Source: Cycas panzhihuaensis (lineage: Eukaryota > Cycadophyta). Taken from it: 64,000 bases of DNA. This document shows, in pieces, positions 1-11,105 of the stretch. Where the stretch lies: NCBI GenBank assembly GCA_023213395.1, contig CM041465.1, positions 175,219,741-175,283,740 on the forward strand, read 5' to 3'. The notes beneath the pieces are model-generated. The model was not told the DNA's origin. It saw only the letters and a program-made list of their open reading frames with translations, and ran no database searches. Position 1 is the first letter of the stretch, and every line of letters starts with the position of its first letter. Both the position numbers and the translations under genes were made by a program.

Positions 1-456
1 ACCATCTCTATTACACCTTTTTGAATCAACTCACAAATGAAGTGATGGTTCATCCCGATATGTTTGGTGCAAAGAGTGGAACACATGATTTTTGGCAATC
101 TTTATCGTACTCTAATTATCATAGTACTAGATGGTTGGTTATGATGGTTGTAGTCCCATGTCCTCCAGAATCTAACGTAACCAAATGCTTTTGTAGCTAC
201 TACAATTGCAGTCTTGTACTCTGCTTCAGTAGAGGATAAAGTAACATTTGATTGTTTTTTTGTTGCTCTATGTGATTGTAGCTGAACCCATACTAAAATA
301 ATATCTAGAAGTTGGCCTTTTGTTGTCTACACATCTAGCCCAATCAAAATCTGTGAATCTTGTCAACTTGAAATTATTGTTATGCTTGAATCTAAGTCCA
401 TAGTGTATTGTCCCTTTCAAGTATTTAAGGATTCTTTTCGCAGCTTTCCAATGTCC
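1..456 (-). pseudogene. E1 RNase H domain remnant
   Basis: Copia RNase H follows RT. Translation of the minus strand gives the HWKAAKRILKYLKGT connector near 400-456, then a FTDFDWA block equivalent to the first catalytic Asp region and a TSRYYFSMGSATI stretch (usual family form TSGYxFxLGxAxxxW). Reading crosses several stops toward base 1 and the domain is cut by the window edge. It is not functional as seen. Confidence 0.75.
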
Positions 457-1446
457 CTACTTTGGTGATGCCATAAATTTAGACACTATTCCAATTGCAT
501 AAAATATGTCAAGTCTAGTGGTGATCAAATATATCAGACTTCCCACTAGTTGCCTATACAATGTAGCATCTACATTTGTTCCACCATCTTCTGCTATCAA
601 ACTAGAACATGTTTCCATGGGGGTAGGTGCAAGTTTACAATTTTCCATTATGAATTTCTTTATAATTTTCTAGGCATACTTAGCCTGCGAGATGAAGACA
701 TGTTCAAGGCTATGCCATACTTTCACTCCAAGGAAGTAATATAAGATTCCCAGATCAGTCATTTCAAAGTAATGACTAAGATCTGCCTTCAAGCATGATA
801 TCATATCGATATCATTACCTATGATCAATAAGTCATCAACATACAACACCACAAATATGATTTTATCATTTTCTACCTTGATGTATAGGTTTGGGTCAAC
901 TAGAGATCTCTCAAATCCATTTTTTTGAAAGTATTGATCAATTTTCTCATACCAGACCCTAGGAGCCCACTTCAGGCCATATAAGACCTTCTAAGTTAGA
1001 ATACCAGCTGCTTGTGGCCTTTTTCAATAAAGCAAGGTGATTGCTCCATGTAGACTTCTTCATTCAACGCCCCATTCAAAAATGCACTCTTAACATCCAT
1101 CTGGTATAGTTGCTAATTGAATTGTGCATCTATTGCCATAATGAGTCGAATAGTATTCATCCTTGCAACAAGAGTGAATGTCTCTTGGTAGTCGATCCCT
1201 TCTTGTTGCTTGAAGCCCTTAGTAACAAGTCGTACTTTATACTTGTCTAAGATCCATCAGATTTGAACTTGATTCTGCAAATCCAATTGTTTGCTTACCA
1301 ATAGGCAATTCTACTAAATTCCATGTGTGGTTTTTCTTGACTGCATGGATTTCAGATTCCATAGGGTCATACCACTTTTTCTCTTTCAATGCTTTTTTAA
1401 TTGTGGATGATTCATCAACACTCAAGACAATTGCCATAAGTGCCAT
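457..1446 (-). pseudogene. E1 copia reverse transcriptase remnant
   Basis: RVT_2-type reverse transcriptase. The N-terminal ME(S/A)E...NHTWNLVELP motif is at about 1320-1410. The catalytic YVDD is intact at 832-843, followed by an IIGND stretch and then DLGILYYFLGVKV near 710-760. The C-terminal LVGSLIYLITTRLDI block lies near 490-550. Stops and frameshifts occur between 850 and 1240, so no complete protein is made. The intact active site only shows descent from an active enzyme. Confidence 0.85.
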
Positions 1447-1799
1447 ATTTACATGATCAGAAGGTCACATTTTTTATTTTCACTTTCCCTCAAATTTTGG
1501 TAACATTTGCTCAGCATCCTCCATGGTTTTCGAATAGTATTTTGGAAGCTTCTTCGATGATGAAGGTGAATGCTTTACATCCAACTGTTTCTTTGGCTCA
1601 GGCTTCTTCAATTCTATCTTTGGCTTAAAATCAACTTATGAAAATTGGAATGATTCCATGTCAACTACTTCACCAATGTCGAAAGGTTCAAACTCTGGCT
1701 GGACAATATCATGTGAAGAACTGCACTCAGGCGGCTCCTCAACTTGGTCTTCAACAATTGTTCGACTAACATCCTGAGTCTAATCTTCTTGGACGATCA

Positions 1800-2760
1800 C
1801 ATCATGAGTTGCATGAACTTTTCGATTTGATAACTCGTATACCTTATGTGCTATACTCTCCTTAGAATACCCAACAAGGATGCATTTTGTGCTTTTGTCA
1901 TACAACTCTCGGCATTTATCCTTGGGAATATGCATATATGTTGTAAACCCAAAAATTCTGAGATGACTTATAGTTGACTTCCTTCCTGACTAAGCTTCCT
2001 TATGTGTCATATTCCTAATAGCCTTGATAGAGCTTTTGTTAGCCAAATATGTTATAGTATTTACAACTTCTGCCCATAAGTAATCAGCTACATCCTTGCC
2101 TCACATTAGGGCTTTTTCCTTTTCAACTAGAGTTCTATTCATTTTCTCAGCAACTCCATTTTGCTAAGATGTGTAGGCAGTAACAAATTGCCTCTTAATC
2201 CCATGATTCTTGTAAAACTCTGTAAATTCATTTGAGGTGCATTCTCCCCCATCATCAGTTCGTAGTACCTTAATTTTCAAACGGATTTCATTTTCCATCA
2301 TTTCTTTAAACTGTTCAAAATAGGTGAATGCTTGTGACTTTTCCTTTAGCGGAAAGACCCAAACTTTCTGTGAAAAGTCATTGATGAATGTAATGAAATA
2401 TCTCGCTCCACCTAGCAAGACGACATGCATTGATCCTCAAATGTCTAAGTGAACCAATCCTTGCTTCTCTTTTGCTCCCCATGCCCTTTTCTTTGGAAAG
2501 GGCTCTCTATGTTGTTTCCCAAATATACATGGTTCACACAAGCAACCTTTACTATCTATCATGTAGAGACCATGCACCATTTTTCACCTTATACATTAGT
2601 TGGAGACTGGTGTACTTCAGATGACCCATGCATTCATGCTACAACTTCTATTTTGGAGACACTAATAGGAACACTCTTTGCACATAAGAGTGTCCTTCCA
2701 ATTTGTACAAGTTGTTTTCCCTGACACACTTTATTACAACATTGTTTTATTTGTTCCAGA
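1800..2760 (-). pseudogene. E1 copia integrase remnant
   Basis: The zinc-binding part ends near 2510-2550 (CxxC...FGKQH). The catalytic core is at 1850-2470: HLD with the first Asp near 2440, then FITFINDFS, then the second Asp in RTDDGGE near 2260, then AEKMNRT with the Glu near 2130. A stop follows the first Asp and another lies near 2162. The C-terminal part, with KDKCRELYDKSTKCILVGYS, is near 1850-1930. Residues match the DD35E arrangement of copia integrases. Confidence 0.82.
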
Positions 2761-2959
2761 CTGTGCATTATCTTCGAGCAAATGTTACAGTCATATCTTG
2801 TTCTTCCGTCCCCCATATAGAAACAAGGTTGGCCTTAAGATTTACTACATATAAAGCATTGTCCAGATATTATAGTTCTCCATTCAACATAACTATTGGC
2901 ACTTTTCCTACTCCTATGGCCTCTAAATCTGTGTCATCACCAATGGTGATCTTTTGATT

Positions 2960-3345
2960 TGCTTTCCACATCTGAAAGAACCATTCTATCCTTTCAATCA
3001 TGTGTCATGATGCACCAAAGTCAATGAACCAAACATCTTGTGCATCCAAGCCCATTTTGTACCAAGCAACTATTTTGATATCTCAGTAGGTGACTTGTTT
3101 GTTGCATTCAAAACTTGACCACATTGCCTAGGTGGTCATTATTGTTGCTACTACCTCTACAGTTGAGGTTGTTGATGTTGTTGTTGCTATCGTTGAGGTA
3201 AATTCTGAGATTGTTGTGAATGTTGTTGCCATTTCCAACAATACTTTTTAATGTGTTCTAATTTTCCACAGTGATAACATTTTAGTCTATGTTTCCAAAC
3301 AATATAATTTTGGGATTTATGGGTTTTTGTATGACTATACCACCT
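2960..3345 (-). pseudogene. E1 gag zinc knuckle and protease start
   Basis: A CCHC zinc knuckle (CYHCGKLEHIKKYC, spacing CX2CX4HX4C) lies at 3238-3279. It is followed on the minus strand by Gln-rich sequence and then by the protease motif WFIDFGAS near 3000-3040, where copia proteases usually have D-S-G-A. The Ser-to-Phe change next to the catalytic Asp would be expected to impair the enzyme. Upstream of 3345 nothing gag-like is seen, so most of gag is missing. Confidence 0.75.
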
Positions 3346-4409
3346 CTACTGGCCATTTTTAAGCAGTAATAAAAAACAACTAGAAAACAAGAAGAACAAG
3401 CACAAAAATGAAGGAAACAACTGTAAGAGTCCTCAATCTACACACAAGTAGCTGGTATGACGTTTATTTGCCTTAGTCTACTTGTAGGTAGCCATAATAC
3501 CACTAAAAATCTAAAAAACTTGCTTTTTCTCTAAAATTTGTACAAAAATGCAGTGTGTGACCATTGCCAAATCGAAGCTCTCAAAAAACCGGTCACTGTG
3601 ATATATTTATTTTTAAAAAAACAGACTCTTAGTGGTCAAGAAAAGGCTCTAGCACCCAAATAACCATGTGACTGGTGGCTAGCAAGCAAGGGGCTAACTC
3701 GTGACCTTTAAATTACATTACAATCCAATTTAATATCACTAAACTTTATAAAAAGGTTAATAATTTTTAACCCAAAGTTAATTTAATAATATTCTAAGAG
3801 AATATTCCCCAAGGATGCGTGGGCAACAGATGGACCCCTCCACAAAATCAGCTGCATCTACTACTAGAAGTCGTTTCTTGTGAAATTTCTTGTACCACTG
3901 CATAGTTAGACTAACAACGGTTAGTATGAAAGGTTACACTCAATAGTTTCATGGTATTTTGCGACAATGAGCATGCAAATATCAGTGCTCTTCTTCCCTC
4001 ATCCAAGTTTGGCCTCCTCCATCTCAATTTGGCTTTGATCGACCTTCCTCACAGAGTAATTTTTCTCCCTTGAACATCTTTCCTCATCTAGCTCGTCTCC
4101 TCTACATGTTAGTGATTTGCTCGACCGTTTTCTTCACATGCATCTTCCTTCACCAAATCGTTCATTCCAAAACAAATCATAATAGGTTAATACATTGTAA
4201 GATCAAACCCCATAAAAGCCCATATACATATTGCACGAACTTGTGCTCACAATGAAGGAACCGTTAACAATAGCAGTTAGTGGACCATTTTTTATTGGTT
4301 TGATCGTTGTCTCCATGTCTTTGTGCTATTGGGTGACTCAGAATGGCTTGTGCCCTTTGTTGTTGGCGATCCGTTGGCAAGGTTGTGTCTTCTACTTTGT
4401 CTCTATTCA
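3346..4409. other. AT-rich stretch without recognised gene
   Basis: About 1 kb between E1 and the left copy of the 305-bp repeat. I see short open frames only, with no domain motif, no splice-flanked exon and no LTR ends. It is probably decayed repeat or intergenic DNA. Confidence 0.5.
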
Positions 4410-4718
4410 TGATGTGTGTTTGGCGTGTAGATGTCTCTTCTCCTCATGTGTTTACAGCCCTACATGAGGGGCGTGAGCATCCAACTCTACTATCTTCTTT
4501 GGCATGCTCTGTCTTTGCTTGATGACTAGCCTCTTCTGCATTCGGCTCTTAGATTATGGCCTTTGTTTAGCTTTCCTCATCTCTAATATCAGTCTCTTTT
4601 TGTGTTTGACGCTTGGTTCTTCTTCTGTTATATGTGTCGTTTCTTCAATCGTGAGCACCTTTGCTTTGGTAGCTCTATGTCTTATGCATTGGCTCTGATT
4701 TTCATGGTTGGGAAATTA
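4410..4718 (+). repeat. Left copy of ~305-bp direct repeat flanking E2
   Basis: This block, starting TGATGTGTGTTTGGC and ending CATGGTTGGGAAATTA, matches 9921-10225 at about 86% by hand alignment. It ends exactly where the E2 5' LTR begins, and the other copy begins exactly where the E2 3' LTR ends. It has no coding signature. Confidence 0.85.
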
Positions 4719-4908
4719 TGTTAAGATAAAGTTTTATCTAGGACATTAAGTTGTTAGTTAATGAGGGTTATTTGTCATTCCCTCTTCTTTGTAATAGTGA
4801 CAAGTGGCTTACATGTAGTAAGCAGTTACAAATTATTTCATGTATTTATAGAGAGATCATCTCTCATATAATTAATGAACATTTTTCATTACATACAATT
4901 TTCTTTCA
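4719..4908 (+). repeat. E2 5' LTR
   Basis: Begins TGTTAAGATAAAG and ends TTCTTTCA directly before the PBS. It contains a TATTTATAGAGAG TATA-like promoter element at 4843-4855. It pairs with 9735-9920. Confidence 0.9.
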
Positions 4909-4920
4909 TGGTATCAGAGT
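4909..4920 (+). other. E2 primer binding site
   Basis: TGGTATCAGAGT matches the usual plant copia PBS complementary to the 3' end of initiator tRNA-Met (TGGTATCAGAGC) with one change in the last base. It directly abuts the LTR. Confidence 0.88.
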
Positions 4921-5639
4921 AGGGCATGTTGCTTTCCTAGTTGAATTTTTGAAGAGGAGTACGTTAAATTTTCTGAGAGAAATTGAAGGAAGCTCAGTCC
5001 AAATTTTTCGCTCAAAAGGTTCAAAGGAGACTATTAGTACTTAAACTAATAATTGAAACGAGATCTGTGCCAAGATTAGTCAAGTATGGACATAACAAAT
5101 CAACATACGAACTGTACAAACCACGAATTTTCAAAGTTCTTAGAATCACTCGAAATTTTGCTAGGTGTGTCTCATCAAGGTCGTTGTCTCTCCCTAAAGG
5201 GTCGACTCAAGATCAACAAGTTTTAAGGCACTTTTGCCTCATTTTTTTAGGGCATAGGTTTAGAACTTCAACTGCAAATTTTCTTCATTCTGCTCTAGAT
5301 TTCCAAGTAATACCTATCACAAAGTCTTTGTCTAATTAATATGCTTCTTTTAAGTCTAGCCTCAGAGATTTTGAATAAGTTTTTGGCTAGATACGAGCAT
5401 TGTTCTCTCATAAACCCTAGTCGTACGCCCCTCATTTCGAGTCATTTTCTTAGTAGATCTGAGCAAGTTTCTTAAATTTTTTTGCATGTTTGAGGTCTTC
5501 TATTCAATATCTTTCTTTTGTACCCCTTTTTATATCAGTTCGTATAACTATCCTTTTGTACGAAATTCTGTACAATTATATAGCCAACTTGATAAAAGCC
5601 CTACAAAACCTTTTGATACCTCCAATCTTATTTTCTGAA
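4921..5639 (+). other. E2 untranslated leader
   Basis: About 720 bp between PBS and gag. Open frames here (for example 4983-5339) show no gag or other domain motif. It is expected to hold packaging signals, but I cannot point to one. Confidence 0.5.
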
Positions 5640-6588
5640 ATGGGTTCCTCCATTCTTGCTCTGAATGATCAAGACAAATTGACTCAAACAAACTATTTTG
5701 TATGGAAAATCAAGGTTGAAACCTTACTAAGGGCAAAAAATGCCTAAAATATAACCATAGGAAGAGGAAAATGGCCAACTAATGCCCCTGATCAACCAAA
5801 CTAGGATGACAAAAATAATTAAGGTGTAATAGTTCTGAAATTGTCCATCTCAAATCCTCTTTTGGTAACTCTTGTGAAGTTATTTAGAAGGTATTTGCCA
5901 ATCTCTATAGTCAAAGAAATGACACTAAGATTGTAGCTAGAAAGGAGGAACTATATAAATTGCACATGAGGGAAAAAGAAAATGTTTTAGAAATCATTCA
6001 TAGAGTCACATCAATCAAGAATGATTTAGTTAGTGTTGGAGCTAATCTTCATGTACAGAAACTTGTACAAATGATTGCAAACAAGTTTCTGAAGTTATTC
6101 GATAACATGATAAATTCCATAACCAATAATAATCAAATTGCAACTATGTCTCTTGAAACATTAACAAGTCTTCTGCTGAGGCAAGAACAAAGAAATAGGA
6201 GATACAAAGAAGAGACAGAGATTGAAGAGGCCTTCTTGTCCAAACTCAATTTCGGTCCCAAAGGACAAGGACAGTCTTCTTCAAGAGGTCGCGACAAGGC
6301 TCCCGACACTAGAAGCCAATCCAGAGGAAGGTGGCAAGAAAACAGAGGCAAAGGACAATCAATTCCACCAAGAGACTCTGGAGTCTATTTCAACTATGGG
6401 AAACCTGGGCACTTCTCCAACAATTGCAGAGCATTCGATGTATGCTACCATTGTGGGCAAGGAAGTCACTTTCCCTATCAGTGCTTTTACAGGAGAGCTA
6501 ATATTTAGAGAGGCAAAAGACCTACTGGGAATTACAACAAAGAACAAAACAATTTTGAGGGAGATGAAGAAGAAGAAACTGCATTCAT
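5640..6588 (+). pseudogene. E2 gag (nucleocapsid with two zinc knuckles, one broken)
   Basis: I start at ATG 5640 because it opens the copia gag N-terminus (LNDQDKLTQTNYFVWKIKVETLLRA), which closely matches E8 gag. A stop follows after 35 codons and the frame resumes near 5960 with typical UBN2-like gag sequence. Near 6390-6480 there are two zinc knuckles. The second, CYHCGQGSHFPYQC, is intact. In the first, both leading Cys codons read Tyr (FNYGKPGHFSNNC), a G-to-A pattern. An Arg/Gly/Ser-rich linker precedes the knuckles. Confidence 0.8.
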
Positions 6589-6870
6589 AGTTGCACTTAT
6601 TGCCTACACCAAAGATGAAGATGTCTGGTATATTGATTCGAGAGCATCTAGTCACATGCCAGGCCATAGAGAATGGTTCGAATCCCCGAAGCCCTACTCT
6701 TTCAATAAATCAGTAGAGTTAGGGAACAAATATCCACTTAACATTCAAGGCATTGGAACAATAGCCGTTGAGATGAAAGGAAAAGTGTAGAAAATTGGTA
6801 ATGTTCTCTTTGTCCCGAGACTGAGGAAAAATCTCCTCTTAATCTCTCAACTCCAGAAGAAAAGGCTGAG
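6589..6870 (+). pseudogene. E2 protease remnant
   Basis: Copia aspartic protease. The active-site region reads WYIDSRASSHM with the motif at 6634-6645, where the family has D-S-G-A; the Gly-to-Arg change should inactivate it. The fold continues with KIGNVLFVPRLRKNLL near 6790-6840, the usual end of the protease before the pre-integrase region. An internal TAG occurs at 6788. Confidence 0.72.
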
Positions 6871-7760
6871 GACCATGTTTGATGAGAATGGGTTCTATCA
6901 TAATCTAGACATGAAAAAAGAAGGAATTGTAATTGCTAAAGGTATAGAAAGCAATGATCTCTATATATTGCTTTCTCATCCTATCATTATAAAAAGTGAT
7001 GTAAAATCTTTTGCTATTACAAACATTGATAATAACAAACTCTGGCATTTGAAGTATGGGCATATCTTCTTTGATAGATTAGAATTATTGAAAAATTCAA
7101 ATATGGTTGATGGACTTCCATACAAGACATTTCATTCCTTTGTCTGTAAAGGTTGTTTGCTTGGTAAACAACATCATTTTCCTTTTCAAAGAAGTGAATG
7201 ACATGCGCAAAGCAAACTAGAATTAGTACATTCTTATCTTTGTGGGCCCATTACCCCAAGCTCAATCAATGGAGCTAAGTATTTTCTTACATTCATTGAT
7301 GACTTTTCCAGAAAAGTCTGGATATACTTCCTCTATAGTAAATCAGAAACATTTGATAAATCTAAAGAATTCAACGCTAAAGTAGAACTGGAACACAAAA
7401 ATAAATTAAAGTGCATCAGGTTCGATAGCAGAGGCAATGTACTTCAAAAGAATTTTAGTTCTTCTGCAAGACTCATGGGATGCATCAACAAATAACAACT
7501 CTCTACACTCCTTAATCAAATAATATAGTTGAATGGATGAACAAAACCATTATGGAAATGGCTCAAAGTCTAATTCAGGACAGACATATTTCAAAGACTT
7601 ATTGGGCAAAAGTTGTAAATACAACAGTTTATCTGATAAAATGAAGTCCAACTCAAGCCTTGAATAAAGTAACTCTAGAAGAAGTGTGGACGACGTACAA
7701 ACCTGATGTAAGTAATCTAAAATCTTTGGTTGCCAAGATTTTGTTCATATTCCTAATAAG
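6871..7760 (+). pseudogene. E2 integrase remnant
   Basis: The HHCC zinc domain lies at 7045-7170 (LWHLKYGH ... CKGCLLGKQHH). In the core, the first catalytic position reads HSYLCGP near 7230 where the family has HTDLCGP, so Asp is lost. FLTFIDDFSRKVW follows near 7280, the second Asp is in RFDSRG near 7420, and the Glu is in VEWMNKT near 7530. Stops at 7199 and 7492 and frame changes break it. Confidence 0.8.
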
Positions 7761-9000
7761 AAGATATCAAAACTTGATTGTAAAAGTATAAAATGCATAA
7801 TGATATGCTACAATAAAAATTCAAAAGCATACAAAAGCATAGACCCAAAGACAAACGAAGCCTATGTAAGTAGGGATATTGTTTTTAGTGAGCAAGGCAT
7901 TATTGCAAGTCTAGTAATACATTAGGAAATTGAAATGGTTATAAGGGAATCTCCCACAGAAGTCCCTCCACCTGAAGACATATCTGGAATCACATCTAAA
8001 AATATGGAAACAAAAGAAGAGGAACAATTAGAAAATGTTCCTTCACCCATTAGAGAAATAAGTCCTAAAGAAGAAGAAAGCAGGACATCTTTCAAGAAGA
8101 TACCTAAATGGTATCTCAAAACAGTTGAAGAAGCAAAAGGTGATGTATTTCAGCACAAGACCAAGTCCTAGAAACATCAAGCTCTATTTTGTTAAGTTGA
8201 AACTTAGTCATGTGAAAGGCAAGTCAGCATGTTGAGTGGAAATCAACAATGGATACAAAAATGGCATCCATCTCCAAAAACAAAACTTGGGAACTATTTG
8301 AACCACCTACAAACAAACCAATTGTCAATTGCAAGTGGGTGTATAAAATAAAAGAGAACTCTGATGGAAAAATAGAAATATACAAAGCGAGATTAGTAGC
8401 TAAAGGCTACACTCAAACTGCATGGATAGGCTATGACAAAACCTTCTCTCCAGTAGCAAAGCTAAATATTGTGAGGATGGTAATCGTCTTAGATGCACAA
8501 TAGAATTGGAAAGTCTATCAACTGGATGTAAAAAGTGCCTTCCTGAATGAAGACCTTGAGGAAGAAGTATACATGCAACAACTAGAAGCATATGTTTAGA
8601 ATAGGAAAGAACATCTTGTACGTAGGCTAAAGAAAGCCCTATACGGGCTAAAACAAGTTTCAAGGACTTGGTATGCCAAGTTGGATAAGTATCTCATACA
8701 CAATCTTTTTCAAAGATGTGAATCAAATCCTAGTTTGTATGTGAAAAGAAGCCAAGGATTGATCACAAGAATCGTTGTATATATATATCATATACTTCTC
8801 ACAAACAGTGACATAGAATCCATCACAGCTATAAAAGTCTAGCTGGAAAAGGGCTTTGAAATGACTGATTTGGGACTTTTAAGTCATTACCTTGGTATAG
8901 AGGTGAAACAAAAGGAGGACTCAATCACCTTGTCATAGAACAAATATACCAAGAATTTGTTGAATAAATTCAAAATGGAAGATTGCAATAGTTATGAAAC
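7761..9000 (+). pseudogene. E2 reverse transcriptase remnant
   Basis: RT begins after a Glu/Pro-rich linker (7935-8170). MASISKNKTWELFEPP and the CKWVYKIK block are at 8249-8360, with ARLVAKGYTQ near 8390. The catalytic box at 8780-8791 reads YIYH where copia RTs have YVDD, so both Asp residues are gone. The DLGLLSHYLGIEVKQ block is near 8868-8915. Several in-frame stops are present. This enzyme is dead. Confidence 0.82.
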
Positions 9001-9715
9001 TCCAATGAAAATAGTGTGTGATTTGACTCCAAACATAGGAAGAGCATTAGTCAATGCAACTCTATACAGGTAATTAATTGGAAGCCCGATCCATCTTACT
9101 ACCACCAGACCTAACATCTCATATTCAGTCAAAGTAATTTCTAGGTACATATAGGACCTAAAATTACTGTATTGGAGAGCAATTAAAAGGATACTCAGAT
9201 ATTTAAAAGGTACCTCAGATCTAGAACTTACATATACAAGAAATGAATAAGAAAAATTGACTAGATACAACGATTTTGATTGGGCTAGAGACAAAGAAAA
9301 AAGTAAATCAACAACTGGATATTACTTTCTTCTTAGATCGGCAACAGTAGCTTGGAGCAGTAAACGACAACCAACTGTTGCCTTCTTATCTACAGAAGCA
9401 GAATACAAATCAACAGTCAACGCATCTTGTGAAGCAATATGGCTAAGGTAGTTGCTGACAGATCTAAATCAATGGCAAAATGGTCCAACAACACACTATT
9501 GTGATAACCAAAGAATAATAAAGATGATAAAGAATCCAGTCTTCCATACACAAACCAAACACATTGAAGCGCATCATCATTTCATTCGAGAGGTGGTCCA
9601 GAACAAGGAAATAGATCTAATACATTGTACAAGAAGTGAACTTGCAGACATTCTAACTAAACCTCTTAGCAAAGACAAGTTTCAATTTTTCAGAAATAGG
9701 CTTGGATTAAGATAG
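9001..9715 (+). pseudogene. E2 RNase H remnant
   Basis: Copia RNase H with FDWARDKEKSKSTTGYYF near 9270-9330, LSTEAEYK containing the catalytic Glu near 9388-9411, and HYCDNQ with the third acidic residue near 9497. HTQTKHIEAHHHFIRE is at 9547-9594. A TAG at 9449 splits it. The reading ends with DILTKPL near 9650, the usual C-terminus, shortly before the PPT. Confidence 0.85.
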
Positions 9716-9721
9716 ATAGAA

Positions 9722-9734
9722 CATTAAGAGAGGG
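9722..9734 (+). other. E2 polypurine tract
   Basis: CATTAAGAGAGGG directly before the 3' LTR TGTTAGG. The same PPT occurs in E8 (33973-33986, minus strand). It primes plus-strand DNA synthesis. Confidence 0.85.
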
Positions 9735-9920
9735 TGTTAGGATAATGTTTTATCTAGGACATTAAGTTGTTAGTAAATGAGGGTTATGTGTCGTTCCCTC
9801 TTCTTTGTAATAGTGACAAGTGGCTTACATGTAGTAAGCGATTACGAATTATTTCATGTATTTATAGAGAGATCATCTCTCACATAATCAATGAACATTC
9901 TTCATTACATACAATGTTCA
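9735..9920 (+). repeat. E2 3' LTR
   Basis: Begins TGTTAGGATAATG and ends ACAATGTTCA. About 11-12 differences from the 5' LTR over 186 bp, roughly 6% divergence. Confidence 0.9.
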
Positions 9921-10225
9921 TGATGTGTGCCCGGCATGTAGATGTCTCTTCTCATTGTGTTTACAGCCCAACAAGAGGGGCGTAAGCGTCCAACTCTACT
10001 ATTTTCTTTAGCATTCTCTATCTTTGCTTGATGACAATCCTCTTCTACATTTGGCTCTTAAATTATGGCCTCTGTTTAGCTTTCATCATCTTTGATACCA
10101 GTCTCTTTTTGTGTTGACACCTAGCTCTTCTTCAGTTGTATCTATCATTTCTTCAAGCATGGGCACCTTTGCTTTGGTAGCTCTGCGTCTTATACATTGG
10201 CTCTGATTTCATGGTTGGGTAGTTA
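9921..10225 (+). repeat. Right copy of ~305-bp direct repeat flanking E2
   Basis: Matches 4410-4718. After its end the sequence continues differently (GGACATCCC), while the left copy runs straight into the LTR. About 44 differences by eye, mostly transitions. Confidence 0.85.
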
Positions 10226-10466
10226 TGGACATCCCATTATGCTTCGTTCCTCTCTTTATGGCGTATTCCTTTGACTATGAGGCTATTTGTCTCTCCTATT
10301 CAGTTGATGTCGTCTTAATATAGTTTTGCATTGAGTGTTGACATCTCAATGAGTTTGACAGTCATTCTTGTTCGTTCGTTCGTTCTTAGTCCAGCGTCGA
10401 CCAAAAAATGATCGATATAGTTGCAGGTCACCACCATGTGATGATCATGAAAGTTGCTCAGCCATG

Positions 10467-10467
<1 letters not shown>

Positions 10468-10511
<44 letters not shown>
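10468..10511. repeat. (CA)n(TA)n microsatellite
   Basis: About 15 CA units at 10468-10498 pass directly into about 6 TA units. It should be length-polymorphic. Confidence 0.95.
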
Positions 10512-10957
10512 GTATGTATTTACGTATAATTTAAAAACTATAGATTATGAAATTAGGAATATTCTTAATAAATATTTCCTTTTTAATAAAGGGACCCTTC
10601 TAAAGGTTTATAAAACATAGTATTTTGATATCTTCTTAATATTTCATCATAGCCCTATAGTCCTATAATCAGAGACTAGAGAATATAATAGTCTAGATTA
10701 AATTTTCAAATTTTCAGCAAAGATCAACAGTCTTCATCATTAGAGATCATAGCCTGATGATAAACAAATATCAGTTTCCATGCCCTCTTTTTATTTACTG
10801 GAGACTAGCCTTCATGCAAAGATGTTTTTCACCAATAGTAGAGACCTTCAAACACAATGTTTAGCAAAACAGCCCAATAATCATTAGTCACTATTCAACT
10901 ATTTTAATGGTTTCAAGGAGAGTACACAACATCATAGTGTCTTCACAGACTATCTCC

Positions 10958-11105
10958 TAGCTTACATGTTAGTTTTTTAGCCTACATGTGAGATCTGTTA
11001 GCTTGCATGTGAAATATATTAGCCTGCATGTCACATATGTTAATTTGCCTGCCTAACAAGCTTGCATGTCATCCTACATGTAAAATATGTTAGCCTACTG
11101 CATGT
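10958..11105. repeat. Degenerate ~22-bp tandem repeat (TTAGCCTGCATGTGAAATATG-like)
   Basis: Five to seven imperfect copies of a unit with TTAG-CCTGCATGTG(A)AATATG, for example near 10983, 11011, 11029 and 11086. Spacing varies, so it is a decayed minisatellite. Confidence 0.6.

Larger units (their letters stand above)
1..3345 (-). mobile_element. E1: decayed Ty1/copia element, left part outside window
   Basis: Minus-strand copia in the order gag knuckle (3.28 kb), protease (3.03 kb), integrase (1.85-2.7 kb), reverse transcriptase (0.46-1.45 kb), RNase H (1-456). This PR-IN-RT-RH order defines the copia superfamily. Every domain is broken by stops or frameshifts. The gag N-terminus, PBS and 5' LTR are not found upstream of the knuckle, so the 5' side is truncated near 3345. 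The 3' LTR would lie left of base 1. Confidence 0.9.
4719..9920 (+). mobile_element. E2: full-length decayed Ty1/copia element
   Basis: Short LTRs (190 and 186 bp, about 94% identical) begin TGTTA and end TTCA. A tRNA-iMet type PBS follows the 5' LTR and a purine-rich PPT precedes the 3' LTR. The interior holds gag, protease, integrase, RT and RNase H in copia order, all with many stops. Bases next to the two LTRs (AATTA and TGATG) do not form a target duplication. Instead the element is bracketed by the ~305-bp repeats. Proteins and PPT resemble E8, so the two are related families. Confidence 0.92.

Noticed and set aside
4231-4698. Hydrophobic plus-strand frames in the left 305-bp repeat as membrane proteins
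   Set aside because: The right repeat copy breaks them with indels and stops. The hydrophobic look comes from T-rich DNA.
10468-10511. CA/TA repeat as a regulatory Z-DNA element
   Set aside because: Only a microsatellite is shown by the sequence. No gene start is nearby to regulate.
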